The notes under the pieces are model-generated. The model ran no database searches. It saw only the letters and a list, made by a program, of their open reading frames with translations, and was not told where the DNA came from. Shown here in pieces: positions 20,271 through 30,915 of a stretch of 64,000 nt of DNA. A program made the translations under genes and the position numbers. The stretch is from assembly GCA_031002005.1 (NCBI GenBank), contig JARYHS010006907.1, positions 38,235 to 102,234 on the forward strand, written 5' to 3'. Position 1 is the first letter of the stretch. Every line of letters begins with the position of its first letter. The stretch comes from Vandiemenella viatica. Taxonomy: Eukaryota > Arthropoda > Insecta > Orthoptera > Morabidae.

Positions 20271-21218
20271 ATGAAAAATGAGCAGTCCGCCCCCGCCAGA
20301 AGCGCCCCCAACAAATCGCTAGACCGCCCTAGCGATCCTCAAACACCTATCTGCAAACAGCGTCCATCCAAGCCCGATACAACCCCCGCCAAAGATACTG
20401 AAACAGTAACCTGTTCACCCACCTCGCCTGGTGTACCACAGGGAACAAGTACCCCAAATCCCGCCACCATAGAAAAATATATATCTGACATCAATGAAGC
20501 ACTGTTGATAAGTAAAGGTGATACAAACTCTGTAAACCATGTTAGAGTACAAGTACTGTTACAGAAAAATAAAATCGATATCCCCATGACTAGGTGCAAT
20601 TACTTGACTGAAGAGAATGCTTTATGCCTCAGATTTCATAAATATGAACACAGAGCTAAATTCCTTGAATTTATAGTCCCCACCGATTTCGGTGCAGACA
20701 CCACATTCACTCAACTAACAGTGACAGATTACAAAGCCAACAAAAAACACCCTGCGGGACCCCAGGTCAATGCCAAGACCTGCGTTGTGAAGCGCATTCA
20801 CCCAAACATAGCAGAGGAGGACATCCTCCTCGCCCTTCAAAATAATGGTGTAAAGCAGGTCTACAGGATAATGAACGGGGAAATAAAACGTAATATGGTC
20901 AGACTCGTCTGGCATGACGAAAAGGCTTACGATTACACTATAAATAAAGGTAATATTGTAATAGCGGGGAGGGAATATGACGTCGAAGCCTCAACCGAGA
21001 GGAAGCGATATATCCCGTGTAGAAAGTGCCAGGAATGTAACCATTCCGCTAGCAACTGCAAAAACAAAGCAAAATGTTTTAGATATGGAAAAGGTAACCT
21101 GTCTCATGGCTGCCCACATACTAATCACAACATTGAATTACATACTGTGCCACATATGATAGTAGAGATCACTTTACAGGTCAAATTCGCTGTCCTCAAT
21201 ACCCCAAAGAAACAATAG
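20271..21218 (+). CDS. LINE G ORF1: Gag-like protein with zinc knuckle
   Basis: This 315-residue uninterrupted ORF has a Pro/Ser/Thr-rich N-terminus (1-65), then a folded central region with RVQVLLQKNKIDIP and AKTCVVKRIHPNIAEEDILL (an RRM-like strand-helix pattern also present in other LINE ORF1 proteins), and C-terminal knuckles CRKCQECNHSASNC and CFRYGKGNLSHGC. In the last knuckle the second Cys of C-x2-C is Tyr (CFRYG), a decay sign. It would bind element RNA. The downstream frame (21220-21420) continues Pro-rich, so the ORF may once have been longer. Confidence 0.65.
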   Translation: MKNEQSAPARSAPNKSLDRPSDPQTPICKQRPSKPDTTPAKDTETVTCSPTSPGVPQGTSTPNPATIEKYISDINEALLISKGDTNSVNHVRVQVLLQKNKIDIPMTRCNYLTEENALCLRFHKYEHRAKFLEFIVPTDFGADTTFTQLTVTDYKANKKHPAGPQVNAKTCVVKRIHPNIAEEDILLALQNNGVKQVYRIMNGEIKRNMVRLVWHDEKAYDYTINKGNIVIAGREYDVEASTERKRYIPCRKCQECNHSASNCKNKAKCFRYGKGNLSHGCPHTNHNIELHTVPHMIVEITLQVKFAVLNTPKKQ

Positions 21219-21773
21219 ATCCCCCACCCCAGCAACAGATGCCACCCTCACCCGGCCAGCGGCCGGTAGAGCGATTACCCATAGATGATGGAAACTTTCC
21301 ACACCTACCAACACCAAGTGCGATCCCTCAGATCCCGCCAATACGGCAACTGAATGGCTTCTCAGAAGTAACTAAATCAACAATGCAGACCCCACAAACC
21401 CCAATAATGATCCACTAAACAGCCAGACCAACCGAAGACACAGCCAAAACTAAATTTGAACTCGAGTAGCGCATAGCGCGACTCGAGTAAAAGGTCGACA
21501 AACTAACACGCATAATTGACCGACTCGCACAACAAATCAAAGCCATTGCACCGGACGACTCCGTGCCCGCACTAACCCTCGACCAATCACAAGCAGAGAT
21601 AATATCCCCTGAACAGGCACCACATGATGAAAGCACAGGGTACCCGCTGGCTAACACTGAAACAACCGAAGTTGCATTCTTCGACAGCACCACCTCCAAC
21701 AATGCGACGGACAATAGCAGCTACATCACTGAATGCAGCGACACCGTCAGCATCGGGGCATCAGAAACAAGTA

Positions 21774-22790
21774 ATGGTTAATCCCCTAGGGGCAGCACCA
21801 ATCGCTATCATACATATCAATATTCGGTCGGTTCGGGAAAAGCGCGTGGAGCTCGAGACGCTGGCAACAGAAGAGGATGCAGATATAATCAGTCTCAACG
21901 AGACTCGGCTAACACCCAGCATCAGACTGAGCATATTCGGCTACAAGATTCTGCGAAGTGACGGCGATCGGGGGTTCGGTGTCGGCGCAATCCTATATAA
22001 AAGCACTCTCCCAGCTGTCGAGATGTTCGACCCGGCGTTCGAACAGTACCAGGTCGCTGCAGTTCAGGTTCAGGCCGGACGCCGGCGGCTCACCATATGC
22101 AGCATTTACTCCTCCCCCACTTCCCCCCTCCCTGAGGAGCTCCTTAACACATAAGCCAGAGATTTGAACATCCAGTAATCCTTTCTGGCCTCTATGCGCG
22201 CCACTTCATCCTTGGCTACAGTACTACGACCCGTCGAGGACGACAACTCATAGACACACTAACGACCACTGGGCTGCGCAACGTGCAGGTGCAGGTTCAT
22301 ACCCGTATTGCTCCGAGGCGCGGCGCCGTACACGCAACCAGCCCGGACAAGATCATCACGACCCCACCGTATGCAAGTGGCGAGATACAAATTGGGAGGA
22401 ATACCATCACGTTGTGCTGGCGGAGTTGCCGGCTCTCGAAGCAATACCGCTCGAAACGGCCGCCGATATTGACGTATGTAGCGATGTGCTGGAGAGCGCC
22501 ATACACGCGGCTATCGAGGTGACTGTGCCGTCTGTGCCTTTACCACGCCGAGATCCACATCAGGTACCAGCGAACATCATGAATACAATCAGGGAGAAGA
22601 GAAATGTGCACCGTACTATGGCAACGAACCAACGACCCAGCCGATCATAATGCTTATAACAGGCTGAACAGAGGAGTAAAACAATTGATCGCCGAACATA
22701 GGGAAGACAAATGGTCCGGGAACTGTGAGAAACTTGGTACACAGCGACAACGAGACCCTAAAAGCTTCTGAGGGGCTGTAGGCAGGCTGA
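21774..22790 (+). pseudogene. LINE G ORF2: endonuclease and linker, no RT
   Basis: From the ATG at 21774: AIIHINIRSVREKRVELETL (block I), DADIISLNETRL (catalytic Glu), YQVAAVQVQAGRRRLTICSI. A frame change near 22150 follows, then LIDTLTTTGLRNVQVQVHTR (the product-recognition strand). After 22414 comes a linker and, near 22640-22780, YNRLNRGVKQLIAEHREDKW. The SDH block region around 22340-22420 is scrambled. The sequence ends before RT domain 0. Confidence 0.65.
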
Positions 22791-22816
22791 CCGGTAAATC
22801 CTCGCAGGCAACTTAT

Positions 22817-23482
22817 TGTAACTCAATAACTATATAATTGCTTTATTCTATGTTCTGTCCTGCTCACGGTAAGACATGCAACACACTACTTGAGATATGT
22901 GTGCTTACACTATGTTCAGAGCTTTCATCTACTACTTATTACTTTTTTAATTAAAGGTTCGTTTGCCGTTCGGTCGCCAGTCGGAAAGCTTTGCTAATTG
23001 GGTCAGCTACTTTAATTACAGTCGCAGAAGATAAGTTAGGCTACTGAGAAACACACACACGTGATAGTTTTCACAGATTTATTCTTCTGAAACTACATAG
23101 GCCAACAGCAAGCCACCAGACAATGAAACTAATTTCCTTCATCACCGAAAAGTTGCAGATTCAAAGCTGAATGAACAGTGAGTACAAGTCCCGCAATTAC
23201 TTAACAAACAATCGCCGTGGTGCAAGTCTGTAGCAGATTACGAAACACAGTTTATATTCACTCACGTCTCGCAGAACAACCTTCTCAGTCCGACATATAC
23301 CTCAGCTCACAACACACCGTGTCCTTTACTACGGAACATACATTAAGCGGCAGTACCACATATACGCGGGACACACACGCATGCGGCTGCAGCCGGTCAG
23401 CTCCCGCCGGCTGTTCCGTATATATCTCTCCGATCACACTCTCAACTCAAAATATATCCGTAACGTTCACGGTTACGTTACA
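22817..23482 (-). repeat. 3' LTR of element H
   Basis: The 666-bp copy is intact from TGTAAC to GTTACA. By eye it is well over 90% identical to the other copy. Differences include a 16-base indel near 23037 and a 10-base indel near 23168. Confidence 0.75.
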
Positions 23483-23490
23483 CCCCCACC
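23483..23490 (-). promoter_or_regulatory. polypurine tract of element H
   Basis: On the minus strand GGTGGGGG lies directly before the 3' LTR start TGTAACG. Such tracts prime plus-strand DNA synthesis. Confidence 0.6.
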
Positions 23491-24290
23491 GTTGGAATGT
23501 GGCAAAAGTCGGCATTGAAAAATGCACCGACTTTCGTCATCACAAACCACTTTTGTTCACATATACATAGAAACATTTTGCAAAATACAAGATTAATGGT
23601 TTACCAAACATAAAGTTAAGTCTGCGTGGCTGCTTGCTAACAGAATTAAATACATATTAAGAACAACACACACAAACTGAAACAGCATGAAACAAATCAT
23701 CAAACCTTTCAATATCCATATGTCCTTGCTTAGATCCATGACATATAACCAAGAAATTACAAATTGATTTACAATATATAGTTTGACAACAATTTTCTTT
23801 TTTCTTCCCATGTATGACACACGCACTGAATCGTGCCTTGATTACTTCGACATGACACTGACAGTGTGCTCTGCTCAGGCAGGTGCCTCATTCACTGACT
23901 GTTGTACACCAACACTGATCACTCCACACGCGGAAAGACACAAACTGACATTACGCTGCGCCACATTTAAATCGTCTTAACACTTTAATGTAAGGAAAAG
24001 GTAAAGTCACAATAACCAACTCGTTCGTCTGTGACAAAAACGGTGATAACCTAACCAAAACAAACAGTGTGCGGGTCGCTAATCTGCGCACTACCGCTAA
24101 AGACATTTGATACAACAACTGTACAATACCACAGAAAAATAATTGTGAAGACAAAACAACCTGAAAACCTAAACCTATCATAACGCTAAGGAATTTATGC
24201 ATGGATGTTTCCATCATGCGCATTGAGGCCACTGAAGACTGTACCTCACTCCCTCTACCTAATGTGAGATATTCCTTCCTTCACCAAACA
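23491..24290 (-). other. non-coding 3' internal region of element H
   Basis: AT-rich; only short chance ORFs on both strands. Nothing with pol similarity was seen. Confidence 0.5.
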
Positions 24291-24600
24291 GCTTTAAACC
24301 CCGCTTCTTCTTACGCTTCTTCCAACTCTCTTCTCTTCTTCCCTCTTTCTACTTATTTACATTCTTTGCATCATCATATAACCGTAACTTCTTCCTGCTT
24401 CTCTTCCAACTTTCTTCTCTTCTTCCTCCTTTCTTCTTATTTACATTCTTTGTGTCATCATATAACCGTAACTTCTTCCTGCTTCTGTTCCAACTTTCTC
24501 CTCTTCTTCCTCCTTTCTTCTTATTTACCTTCTTTGCTTCATCATATAACCGTAACTTCTTCCTACGCCTCTTCCACTCCACTCTTCTTCCTCCACTTAT
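24290..24600 (-). repeat. 84-bp coding tandem repeat in the Gag-like ORF, about 3.5 copies
   Basis: The phrase CATCATATAACCGTAACTTC recurs at 24372, 24456 and 24540, spacing 84 each. It encodes a basic 28-residue unit, RKKLRLYDDAKNVNKKKGG followed by RREESWKRS. A partial copy continues past the stop towards 24290. Confidence 0.75.
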
Positions 24601-25320
24601 TTCCACATCTTTTCTCAGCAAATACCATTCTTCTGGCTTCACATAGTATCCTCTATTCTGCATAGTCTCTGTCTTCCCATTAATTACCTTCTGTTTTGTG
24701 TCTTTACATAATGGATCTGCCATCATACCATGTTTCACTGCGAAGTTCCCTTCCGGCAAAGTTTCAGGCTTCAGTGCTTCTGTCTCCTGAAATGTTTCTC
24801 TCACCTCAAGGACTGCTTCTCGCTGTCTTCCATCTTCTCCAACTGACCTTATTTCTTCTTTTACCACAGTCAACGTGGAATGGATAAGTTGATTTCTTTC
24901 ATTTGGTTGGGATTGGAGAGAATGATTCATTTCATTTACTTTATGTATGGTTGAACTATTCATTCTATCTATCATGGATCGAGTAGAATTACAATATTCA
25001 TCTAACATGGATTCAAGAGATTCATTTAATTTGGATGCAAATGATTCATTTAATGTGGACTCAAGTGAAATACTATTTTCATTTAATTTGGATTCAAGTG
25101 ATTCATTTAATTTGGATTCAAGAGACTGATTGAAGTTCTTTACTTCCTGAAGGGAATTCATATTTTCAGTTAACTGTGAATGGATGGACTGAATTGCCAT
25201 GATAACTTGTTCCTGGAACGTACGTGGCATCTCCGACTCTGACCCATCATTCCTTTCCATGCCCTCTCCTCGTGACATACCAACGTCGGACTCACTAGCT
25301 ATTTTCCAAACACCGAGCAA
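24349..25320 (-). CDS. Gag-like protein of element H: coiled coil plus basic repeats
   Basis: This is a 323-residue uninterrupted ORF. Residues 33-150 are an acidic coiled coil with repeated NESLESKLNE units, consistent with a self-assembling rod. Residues about 150-225 are a less repetitive linker (EVRETFQETEALKPETLPEG). Residues 226-323 are a strongly basic array of 28-residue repeats that could bind RNA. No CCHC knuckle, protease or RT motif follows. The position between primer-binding site and polypurine tract argues for a Gag role. I do not recognise a named family. The exact start is uncertain: the first ATG is at 25320, with others within 35 residues. Confidence 0.6.
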   Translation of the reverse strand: MLGVWKIASESDVGMSRGEGMERNDGSESEMPRTFQEQVIMAIQSIHSQLTENMNSLQEVKNFNQSLESKLNESLESKLNENSISLESTLNESFASKLNESLESMLDEYCNSTRSMIDRMNSSTIHKVNEMNHSLQSQPNERNQLIHSTLTVVKEEIRSVGEDGRQREAVLEVRETFQETEALKPETLPEGNFAVKHGMMADPLCKDTKQKVINGKTETMQNRGYYVKPEEWYLLRKDVEISGGRRVEWKRRRKKLRLYDEAKKVNKKKGGRRGESWNRSRKKLRLYDDTKNVNKKKGGRREESWKRSRKKLRLYDDAKNVNK

Positions 25321-26165
25321 TATTAGACGATAATAATAAACTAATATTTAGTTTCAACCACAAGGAACAGGTACACACATATACTTCCAAGCCAAAACAA
25401 TTCACCAGCTCAAATTCGAATGCCCGGTCACCAAATAAGGCATACACCTTTGCGTTAAAACCTTTAACTCACGCAAAAGGCATCAAACTCAGAATTCACC
25501 AAAGCTTGATAAAAGAAATCTTCTTACCAACCAACAAGAGATTGCATCGAAGACATCTATCAATTCTACTTGACGTATGCCTTCTTTGGAAATCAACAAA
25601 AAAATCTACTAATAAATTCGGTAACAGAAACTGACATAACTTGACCCAAGTCAGAATAAAATTATGCTTGCATGCATAAAATTTGCAATCCGCATAGTCA
25701 GTTGCTCATTTGAAGATTTATTAATTCAAAAGAAATAATTACTACCGCGGAAATGTGATTCCAATTAAAACAGTAATTTTTCTTATTATTTTAATGTCAA
25801 TTTGTGTCTTTCTTTAAATAAAAAAATTTGTTCGCACTTCCCTTTCGAAGAATCTCAGCTGCTGGCCGCTCTGCCACCACTGCGTGCCCGCGTTGTTCCA
25901 CTACCGCCGCGCTCAGAAGTACCGCGTTGCCCCGGTGTCGAGTTGTTGTTGTTGCGCGGGCGATGCTTCTCGTCAAACTGCCCCGCTCGGTTCCGCTCGT
26001 GAGCGCTCGGAATCCGTCGTTTACTGCATTGTCTGTCAAATCGGCACTTCGAAGTAACGGCGCCATCACCGATTGTTGTCTTCCCATACTACTCACTGCA
26101 TATTATTTCCAGCACGTTTTTATACTAATCACTGTCCGTAATTAACAGTTTTAATTGCACCACGT
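25321..26165 (-). other. leader of element H
   Basis: Untranslated leader between the primer-binding site and the Gag-like ORF. It includes a GC-rich patch (25855-26075) in an AT-rich background. A 99-residue ORF (25797-26096) on the minus strand has no recognisable domain and is probably chance. Confidence 0.45.
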
Positions 26166-26182
26166 CCTAACACGTTGAGCCA
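26166..26182 (-). promoter_or_regulatory. primer-binding site of element H
   Basis: The minus strand reads TGGCTCAACGTGTTAGG directly after the LTR end (GAGTTACA). It starts with TGG, complementary to the CCA end of a tRNA. The tRNA species was not identified. Confidence 0.5.
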
Positions 26183-26377
26183 TGTAACTCAATTACTGTA
26201 TAATTGCTTTATTTTATGTTCTGTCCTGCTCACGGTAGCGGCTCTTTCGCACTGGGCTAGTAATCTAGTCGAGTGGCGAGTATTTTAGTAGCTAAATTAC
26301 TCGCCACTGACCAAAAATCGTTCGCACTACGGTCGAGTACAGTACACAAGTAGTGTGGTAAGGCTGCATCGCAATCA

Positions 26378-26700
26378 AATGAATGAGCTGATACAGCTTA
26401 TGTCAAACGCTATTTTAGAAGAGATGGACGAAGAAGTTTCTGCGATAAAAAAAAAGCATTGGGTACAAAAATGGGTTAATGAACTAGGAGCTGAAATTGT
26501 CATCTGAAGGAATTAGCATTAGAAGATCCCTACGAATAGTTTGAGAATATCCAAAAGTTGTGTTAATGAAACTGCAGTCGCAAATCCAGCGTGAAGATAC
26601 CTATTTAAGGAGTGCAATGCCGGCAACTACGTAGTTACAGGCAGTTCTCTACTTTATTGCCACCGGCTGTAGTTTATGGACACTCACACCTCGTATTTAT
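26378..26700 (+). pseudogene. Harbinger transposase N-terminal remnant
   Basis: Plus-strand readings give KKKHWVQKWVNELGA, then LKELALEDPYE, then QREDTYLRSAMPATT and LQAVLYFIATG. These are the blocks that open PIF/Harbinger transposases (W(V/L)..., LL.EL..EDP..Y..., R.AI.A..RL.I.L.+LATG) before the DDE nuclease. They are interrupted by stops and a frameshift, and the DDE part is gone. Confidence 0.7.
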
Positions 26701-26756
26701 ACACGGAAAAAAGGGTATTTCCTAATTCATCACAGTGTGAAGGAATCTATGAAACA

Positions 26757-27960
26757 TTAAAGGAATTGAATTAATGTTTCATAGAGATGCATCCAGTAAA
26801 CTTGCAAGATATTTCAGATGAAATGGACAAGGGAGGCCAAATTGATAGTGTAGCACTAGATCTTTCAAAGGCGTTTGACATAGTAAGCCACAAAATGGTA
26901 GTAAATAAGGTAAAAACTATTGGAGTGGATGAGAAAGTGATTTGCTGGGTAGAATAATTTTTAAAAGGTAGAAAACAGAAAGTTAGGGTAGGAAATGCGG
27001 TATCAAAGGAAGTGGAAGTAAAAATGGGAGTGCCGCAGGGTAGCGTATTGGGACCATTGCTATTCATTATTCTAATGAATAATTGTGTTGATTGTTTATT
27101 ATGTGAAATTAGATTGTTTGCAGATGAAATAATGCTGTATAAAAGGATCAAAACGATAGAGGACTGTAAACAGTTGTAGGGTGATCTGGACAGGATATCT
27201 AGTTGGGTTGGTAAACATGGGATGAAGATAAAGTCAAAGAAGAGTCAGCTAATTAGATACACAAATAGAAAACAAAAGGTTTAATTATGAATATAAGGTG
27301 GGGGAAGAATTGCTTGCTGCAGACTTAAAATGTAAATATCTTGGCATTACTTTTGATAACAAACTTAACTGGGCAGGACACATAGGACAGGTGGTAGGAA
27401 AAGGTTTCAAAATTCTGCCCTGTTGGATACAGTGATGAGGGGATGCACGAGAGAAGTAAATGAATTGGGTTACAAAACTTCGGTCAGACCATTGCTCGAA
27501 TATGGTAGTGTAGTATGGGACCCTCATTTTACGTATCAAATACAGGAGTTGGAGAGGGTGCAAAGAAGGGCTGCTAGATTTGTTTCTGGAAATTATCGCA
27601 GAATGCAATCAGTGACAGATATGATAAAGGAGCTGGAATGGGATTCATTGCAAGACAGGAGGAGGATGAGGAGGGTAATGGGAGTGTACAGGGCGTATAC
27701 TGGCGATGATGCATGGATAGATATTGCAGTAGGTATGAAAAGTAGTTCATGGAAGGGAAAAGATGACCAGGACCACAAGCTGGCATTCGATTTCAGGCAC
27801 AAGGGTGTGGGAAGATTTTCTTTTTTAGGTAAGGGTGTCAGGGATTGGAATGAGTTACCAAGGGGAATGATGAATAACCTACAGAAAATTTTAAAATTGT
27901 TTCTTCGCTCCAGCGAAACGACATTCTTGATGCAGCTAATGAATTCGATTTAAGAAATAC
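26757..27960 (+). mobile_element. LINE J fragment (CR1/L2-like RT and C-terminus) inside Harbinger
   Basis: 5'-truncated LINE copy in plus orientation lying between the Harbinger transposase remnant and the right inverted repeat. Its left border carries a 14-bp palindrome (26747-26784). The right border near 27960 is soft. Confidence 0.65.
26790..27953 (+). pseudogene. LINE J reverse transcriptase, domain A to C-terminus
   Basis: Readings include VALDLSKAFDIVSHKMVV (domain A, catalytic Asp), VKMGVPQGSVLGPLLFIILM (domain B), LFADEIMLYKR (domain C with ADE in place of ADD), and then in ORF 27423-27953 YKTSVRPLLEYGSVVWDP, LERVQRRAARFVSGNY, LEWDSLQDRRR and VRDWNELP, the CR1/L2 C-terminal pattern. 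Stops and frameshifts near 26957, 27178 and 27400. The second catalytic Asp is Glu, so the enzyme is dead. Confidence 0.75.
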
Positions 27961-28790
27961 GGTCAGACTTGTTTAGCCAATGAGCCAGTGGCAGTGCCCC
28001 TTGGTGTGGGGTGCTACTCGCCCAGTTTAATAGAACGAAACGGATCGACTCGACTAAACTACTCGACTAAATTTCACTATTCACACACGTTTAGTTACTA
28101 AATCACTCGTCACTCGACTAAATTACTCGCCCAGTGCGAACGAGCCTTTAGACATGCAACACACTACTTGAGATATGTGTGCTTACACTATGTTCAGAGC
28201 TTTTATCTACTACTTATTACTTTTTTAATTAAAGGTTCGTTTGCGTTCGGTCGCCAGTCGGAAAGTTTTGCTAATTGGGTCAGCTACTTTAATTACAGTC
28301 GCAGAAGATAAACACACACACGTGATAGTTTTCACAGATTTATTCTTCTGAAACTACATAGGCCAACAGCAAGCCACCAGACAATGAAACTAATCTCCTT
28401 CATCACCGAAAAGTTGCAGATTCAAGTACAGTTAAAGCTGAATGAACAGTGAGTACAAGTCCCGCAATTACTTAACAATCGCCGTGGTGCAAGTCTGTAG
28501 CAGATTACGAAACACAGTTTATATTCACTCACGTCTCGCAGAACAACCTTCTCAGTCCGACATATACCTCAGCTCACAACACACCGTGTCCTTCACTATG
28601 GAACATACGTTAAGCGGCAGTACACCATATACGCGGCACACACGCATGCGGCCGCAGCCGGTCAGCTCCCGCCGGCTGTTCCGTATATATCTCTCCGATC
28701 ACACTCTCAACTCAAAATATCCGTAACGTTTGTGCAGTTCCTGGGTTCCGATTGGTGCTCCCTATTTCTGCGTCGTGGCCGGCCGTAGCA

Positions 28791-28798
28791 GCAGGAAG
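28791..28798. repeat. hAT target-site duplication, left copy (GCAGGAAG)
   Basis: Eight bases identical to 35559-35566, each abutting one end of the hAT element. Confidence 0.85.
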
Positions 28799-29040
28799 TA
28801 GAGATGGGCAGGTCCGAGAATTTAATGGAGTCGGGTCCGGATGTGCATCCAGCGCTGCGGACCTGCATCCAGGTTCCGTGTCTGGCGGACCTGTATGGGT
28901 CCAGCTCTACAATCGGGCGGGCGGAGTGTATGGATGTGTACGGATCTACATCCAGGTACGTGTCCAGCCGAGTTGTATGGGTCCGAACCTACAGTCGGGT
29001 GAGCGGAACCTATGTGGATGTAAATCCGACCAAGGAGAGC
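28799..29040. repeat. hAT K left subterminal GTCCG-rich cluster
   Basis: Repeated GGTCCG/CGGACC words in both orientations (for example 28812, 28833, 28858, 28888, 28908, 28979) in a GC-rich block. A second cluster is at 30328-30440 and a short one at the right end (35519-35546). Subterminal motif clusters are typical transposase-binding sites in hAT elements. Confidence 0.5.
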
Positions 29041-30327
29041 TGCAGCATTACGTATATCGTGTTGATCCATTAATTTATGAAATGAAAGAATACTAAATAT
29101 GTGAATTTTATTTTATTTTTATCTGAAACTCACAACTGTACGTAATACAATAAAGTCACTATAATCAGACTGATAATGATCAAAATAGAACGGAAATTGC
29201 TGTAGGCATCTTTAAAAAGAAAATTTAATCATTTCTTAGTAGTATTGTAAGAATTGCCACACAAAACGAAAGCAAAATCCTTTGTTAACTGGCAGGATTT
29301 TTTTTTTTACTGAAAATGAGATTTTTAATGACTAAACATTTTGAAATAGTTACTAGCTTTCCACAATCTACTTAAAAAGTTTATTATAAACGAACAAAAA
29401 ATAAAACTGCATGCATAACTTATTTTCGATTGTGAGTGAGAAATTACGTGGGACTGGTTCTTAAATGTATAGTATTTTGTTCTTTATACTGTGAGAGACT
29501 GTTTTGATTGAGTGTACAAAACGTTGTCGTGTGTACTAAATTGAGTGCGATATCAGGCATTTTAATTAGATGAAATTAAGATGTTACGTTGTGCCAGCTA
29601 CTGTAACGTGGTTTCTGAACTTTGAAAATGTTTATTTTATTCAGTGCATTTACATTTGAGATTATTTCCGATACAGTTGTAAGTATTTTTACGTAAGTTA
29701 AAATTGTTTGAGCCATTGTTAGACGTTCTAAAAACGGCTGGATATGTGTTTTTTTCCATATCGGATTATAAAATATTGCGCTAAAAGAGGCCAGCAGAGT
29801 CCCTCGGAATAATGCAACATAATCACACGAAACCCTCGTCAAAGAGACGAATCTTCATTATAACCGTTTTTTTTTATGTATAAAGGGCTGTTAAATGCAC
29901 CATCTGATTTCTCCTTTAAGGTTACCCGTCATCACAATTGAATAAGTTAAAAACTGTAGAACGGAATAATTATCAAACTGCATGTTAAAAGTTTAATAAT
30001 CCTGCAACGAATTAAAATTACAAGTTACATTATCAGTTCATTCTCATTTAGCACATAAAGTATTCCTCACCTTAAAAGCATGCCATAAAATACACCAAAA
30101 CCAGATAAATAACGAAGTATTACCGATTTTTAACTACCCATATACGGTACATTTAATGGTTACTGTAATTATCTACTAGAAGTGATTAGGAAATAATTTT
30201 TCAGTCATAATCTTATCTTTAAACTGAACTGTAATCCAGTCGCACAGTAAATGACATTAAACTCTTCAGAACACAGATATCAAATCGGAACTGTAATGAA
30301 AAATTGCGTGAGAAGTATGAACAGCTC
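29041..30327. other. AT-rich interior of hAT K, left
   Basis: Low-complexity AT-rich sequence without recognisable coding. It has no counterpart at the right end, so it may be a later insertion between two GTCCG clusters. Confidence 0.4.
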
Positions 30328-30429
30328 CAGGTCCGGCTCACAGTCGCAGGTCCGGCCGTGGTTCAACCTCCGGCCACGCGAGAACTGTGGCGCTGTTACA
30401 GGTCCGACTGGATACAGATCCGACAAGCG

Positions 30430-30915
30430 CTCGGATGTACAGTCGGGGACAGAATTCGAGAGACCCCTCGCCTTTCGATTATGCTTCGTTCTAGACACGA
30501 ATACCGCATGGGACAGCATAACTGGTAGGTGGTACACTAAATTCATGATAAAATAGACCTCTCATACCCAGCACTTTACCCAAGACTAAAAAAATGAGCC
30601 CGCGCAGCAAGAAACTCGCAGACGCTCAGAGGGAAAGTTCGGAGTTCTGCAGTAAAAATAATCACGAATATCACCATTTTAGTCATAATAATTATTTAAA
30701 TAACCAAATTGATTAATTATAGAGAGATGGTAACACTTTAATCGTAATTTTGATAACCGTTGCGTATTTTTTTTCCCCTCGTATATACAGTTAACAATTC
30801 GCTAGCAAACGCAATTATATGGCGAATACAGAAAAGCATCGCTAAATTACGCACGGAAAACCAATAAGAGAGTTTGAATGGACTTAGTTACACTTTCTAA
30901 CGCTGCAGCGTTATA
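30430..30915. repeat. hAT K internal inverted repeat, left arm
   Basis: From GGATGTACAGTCGGGG at about 30433 to CGCTGCAGCGTTATAG at 30915 it is the reverse complement of 35022-35500, with only a few small differences seen by eye (for example near 30745 and 30775). Confidence 0.8.

Larger units (their letters stand above)
19791..22803 (+). mobile_element. LINE G (I/Jockey-group), 5' UTR to start of RT region, 3' truncated
   Basis: A 5' UTR of about 480 bases (starting GCATTCGAG, similar to the start of LINE F) leads to a zinc-knuckle ORF1, an endonuclease and a linker. The sequence stops at about 22803, just before the RT, where a different sequence and the LTR element start. The clade is between Jockey and I/LOA; the RT that would settle it is missing. 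Confidence 0.65.
26239..28147 (+). mobile_element. PIF/Harbinger DNA transposon inside the LTR
   Basis: Terminal inverted repeats of about 60 bp: the left starts CGGCTCTTTCGCACTGGG and the right (reverse complement) AGGCTCGTTCGCACTGGG. They continue with TAGTCGAGTG(G/A)CGAGT on both sides. The insertion falls at TAA in the intact LTR, matching the 3-bp TWA target of this superfamily, although the two flanking triplets have decayed (TAG and TTA). Transposase N-terminal remnants follow the left repeat. The interior is occupied by a LINE fragment. Confidence 0.75.
22817..28730 (-). mobile_element. non-autonomous LTR retrotransposon H with Gag-like ORF only
   Basis: Two long direct repeats (22817-23482, and 26183-26238 plus 28148-28730) start TGTAAC. 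The left copy ends GTTACA, giving a TG..CA LTR of 666 bp. Read on the minus strand, a primer-binding-like TGGCTCAACG directly follows the 5' LTR, and a G-rich tract (GGTGGGGG) directly precedes the 3' LTR. This fixes the minus orientation. The interior of about 2.7 kb holds one Gag-like ORF and no protease, RT or integrase, so the element depends on others. The right LTR is split by a Harbinger element and lacks its last ~15 bases. Confidence 0.75.
26183..28730 (-). repeat. 5' LTR of element H, split and end-truncated
   Basis: 26183-26238 and 28148-28730 together match the intact LTR at 22817-23482. The break falls inside CACGGTAAGACATG of the intact copy. The outer end diverges after CCGTAACGTT (28730), so the last ~15 bases are lost. 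Confidence 0.75.

Noticed and set aside
25797..26096. 99-residue ORF in the leader of element H as a gene
   Set aside because: GC-rich patch with no domain; open in several frames on both strands.
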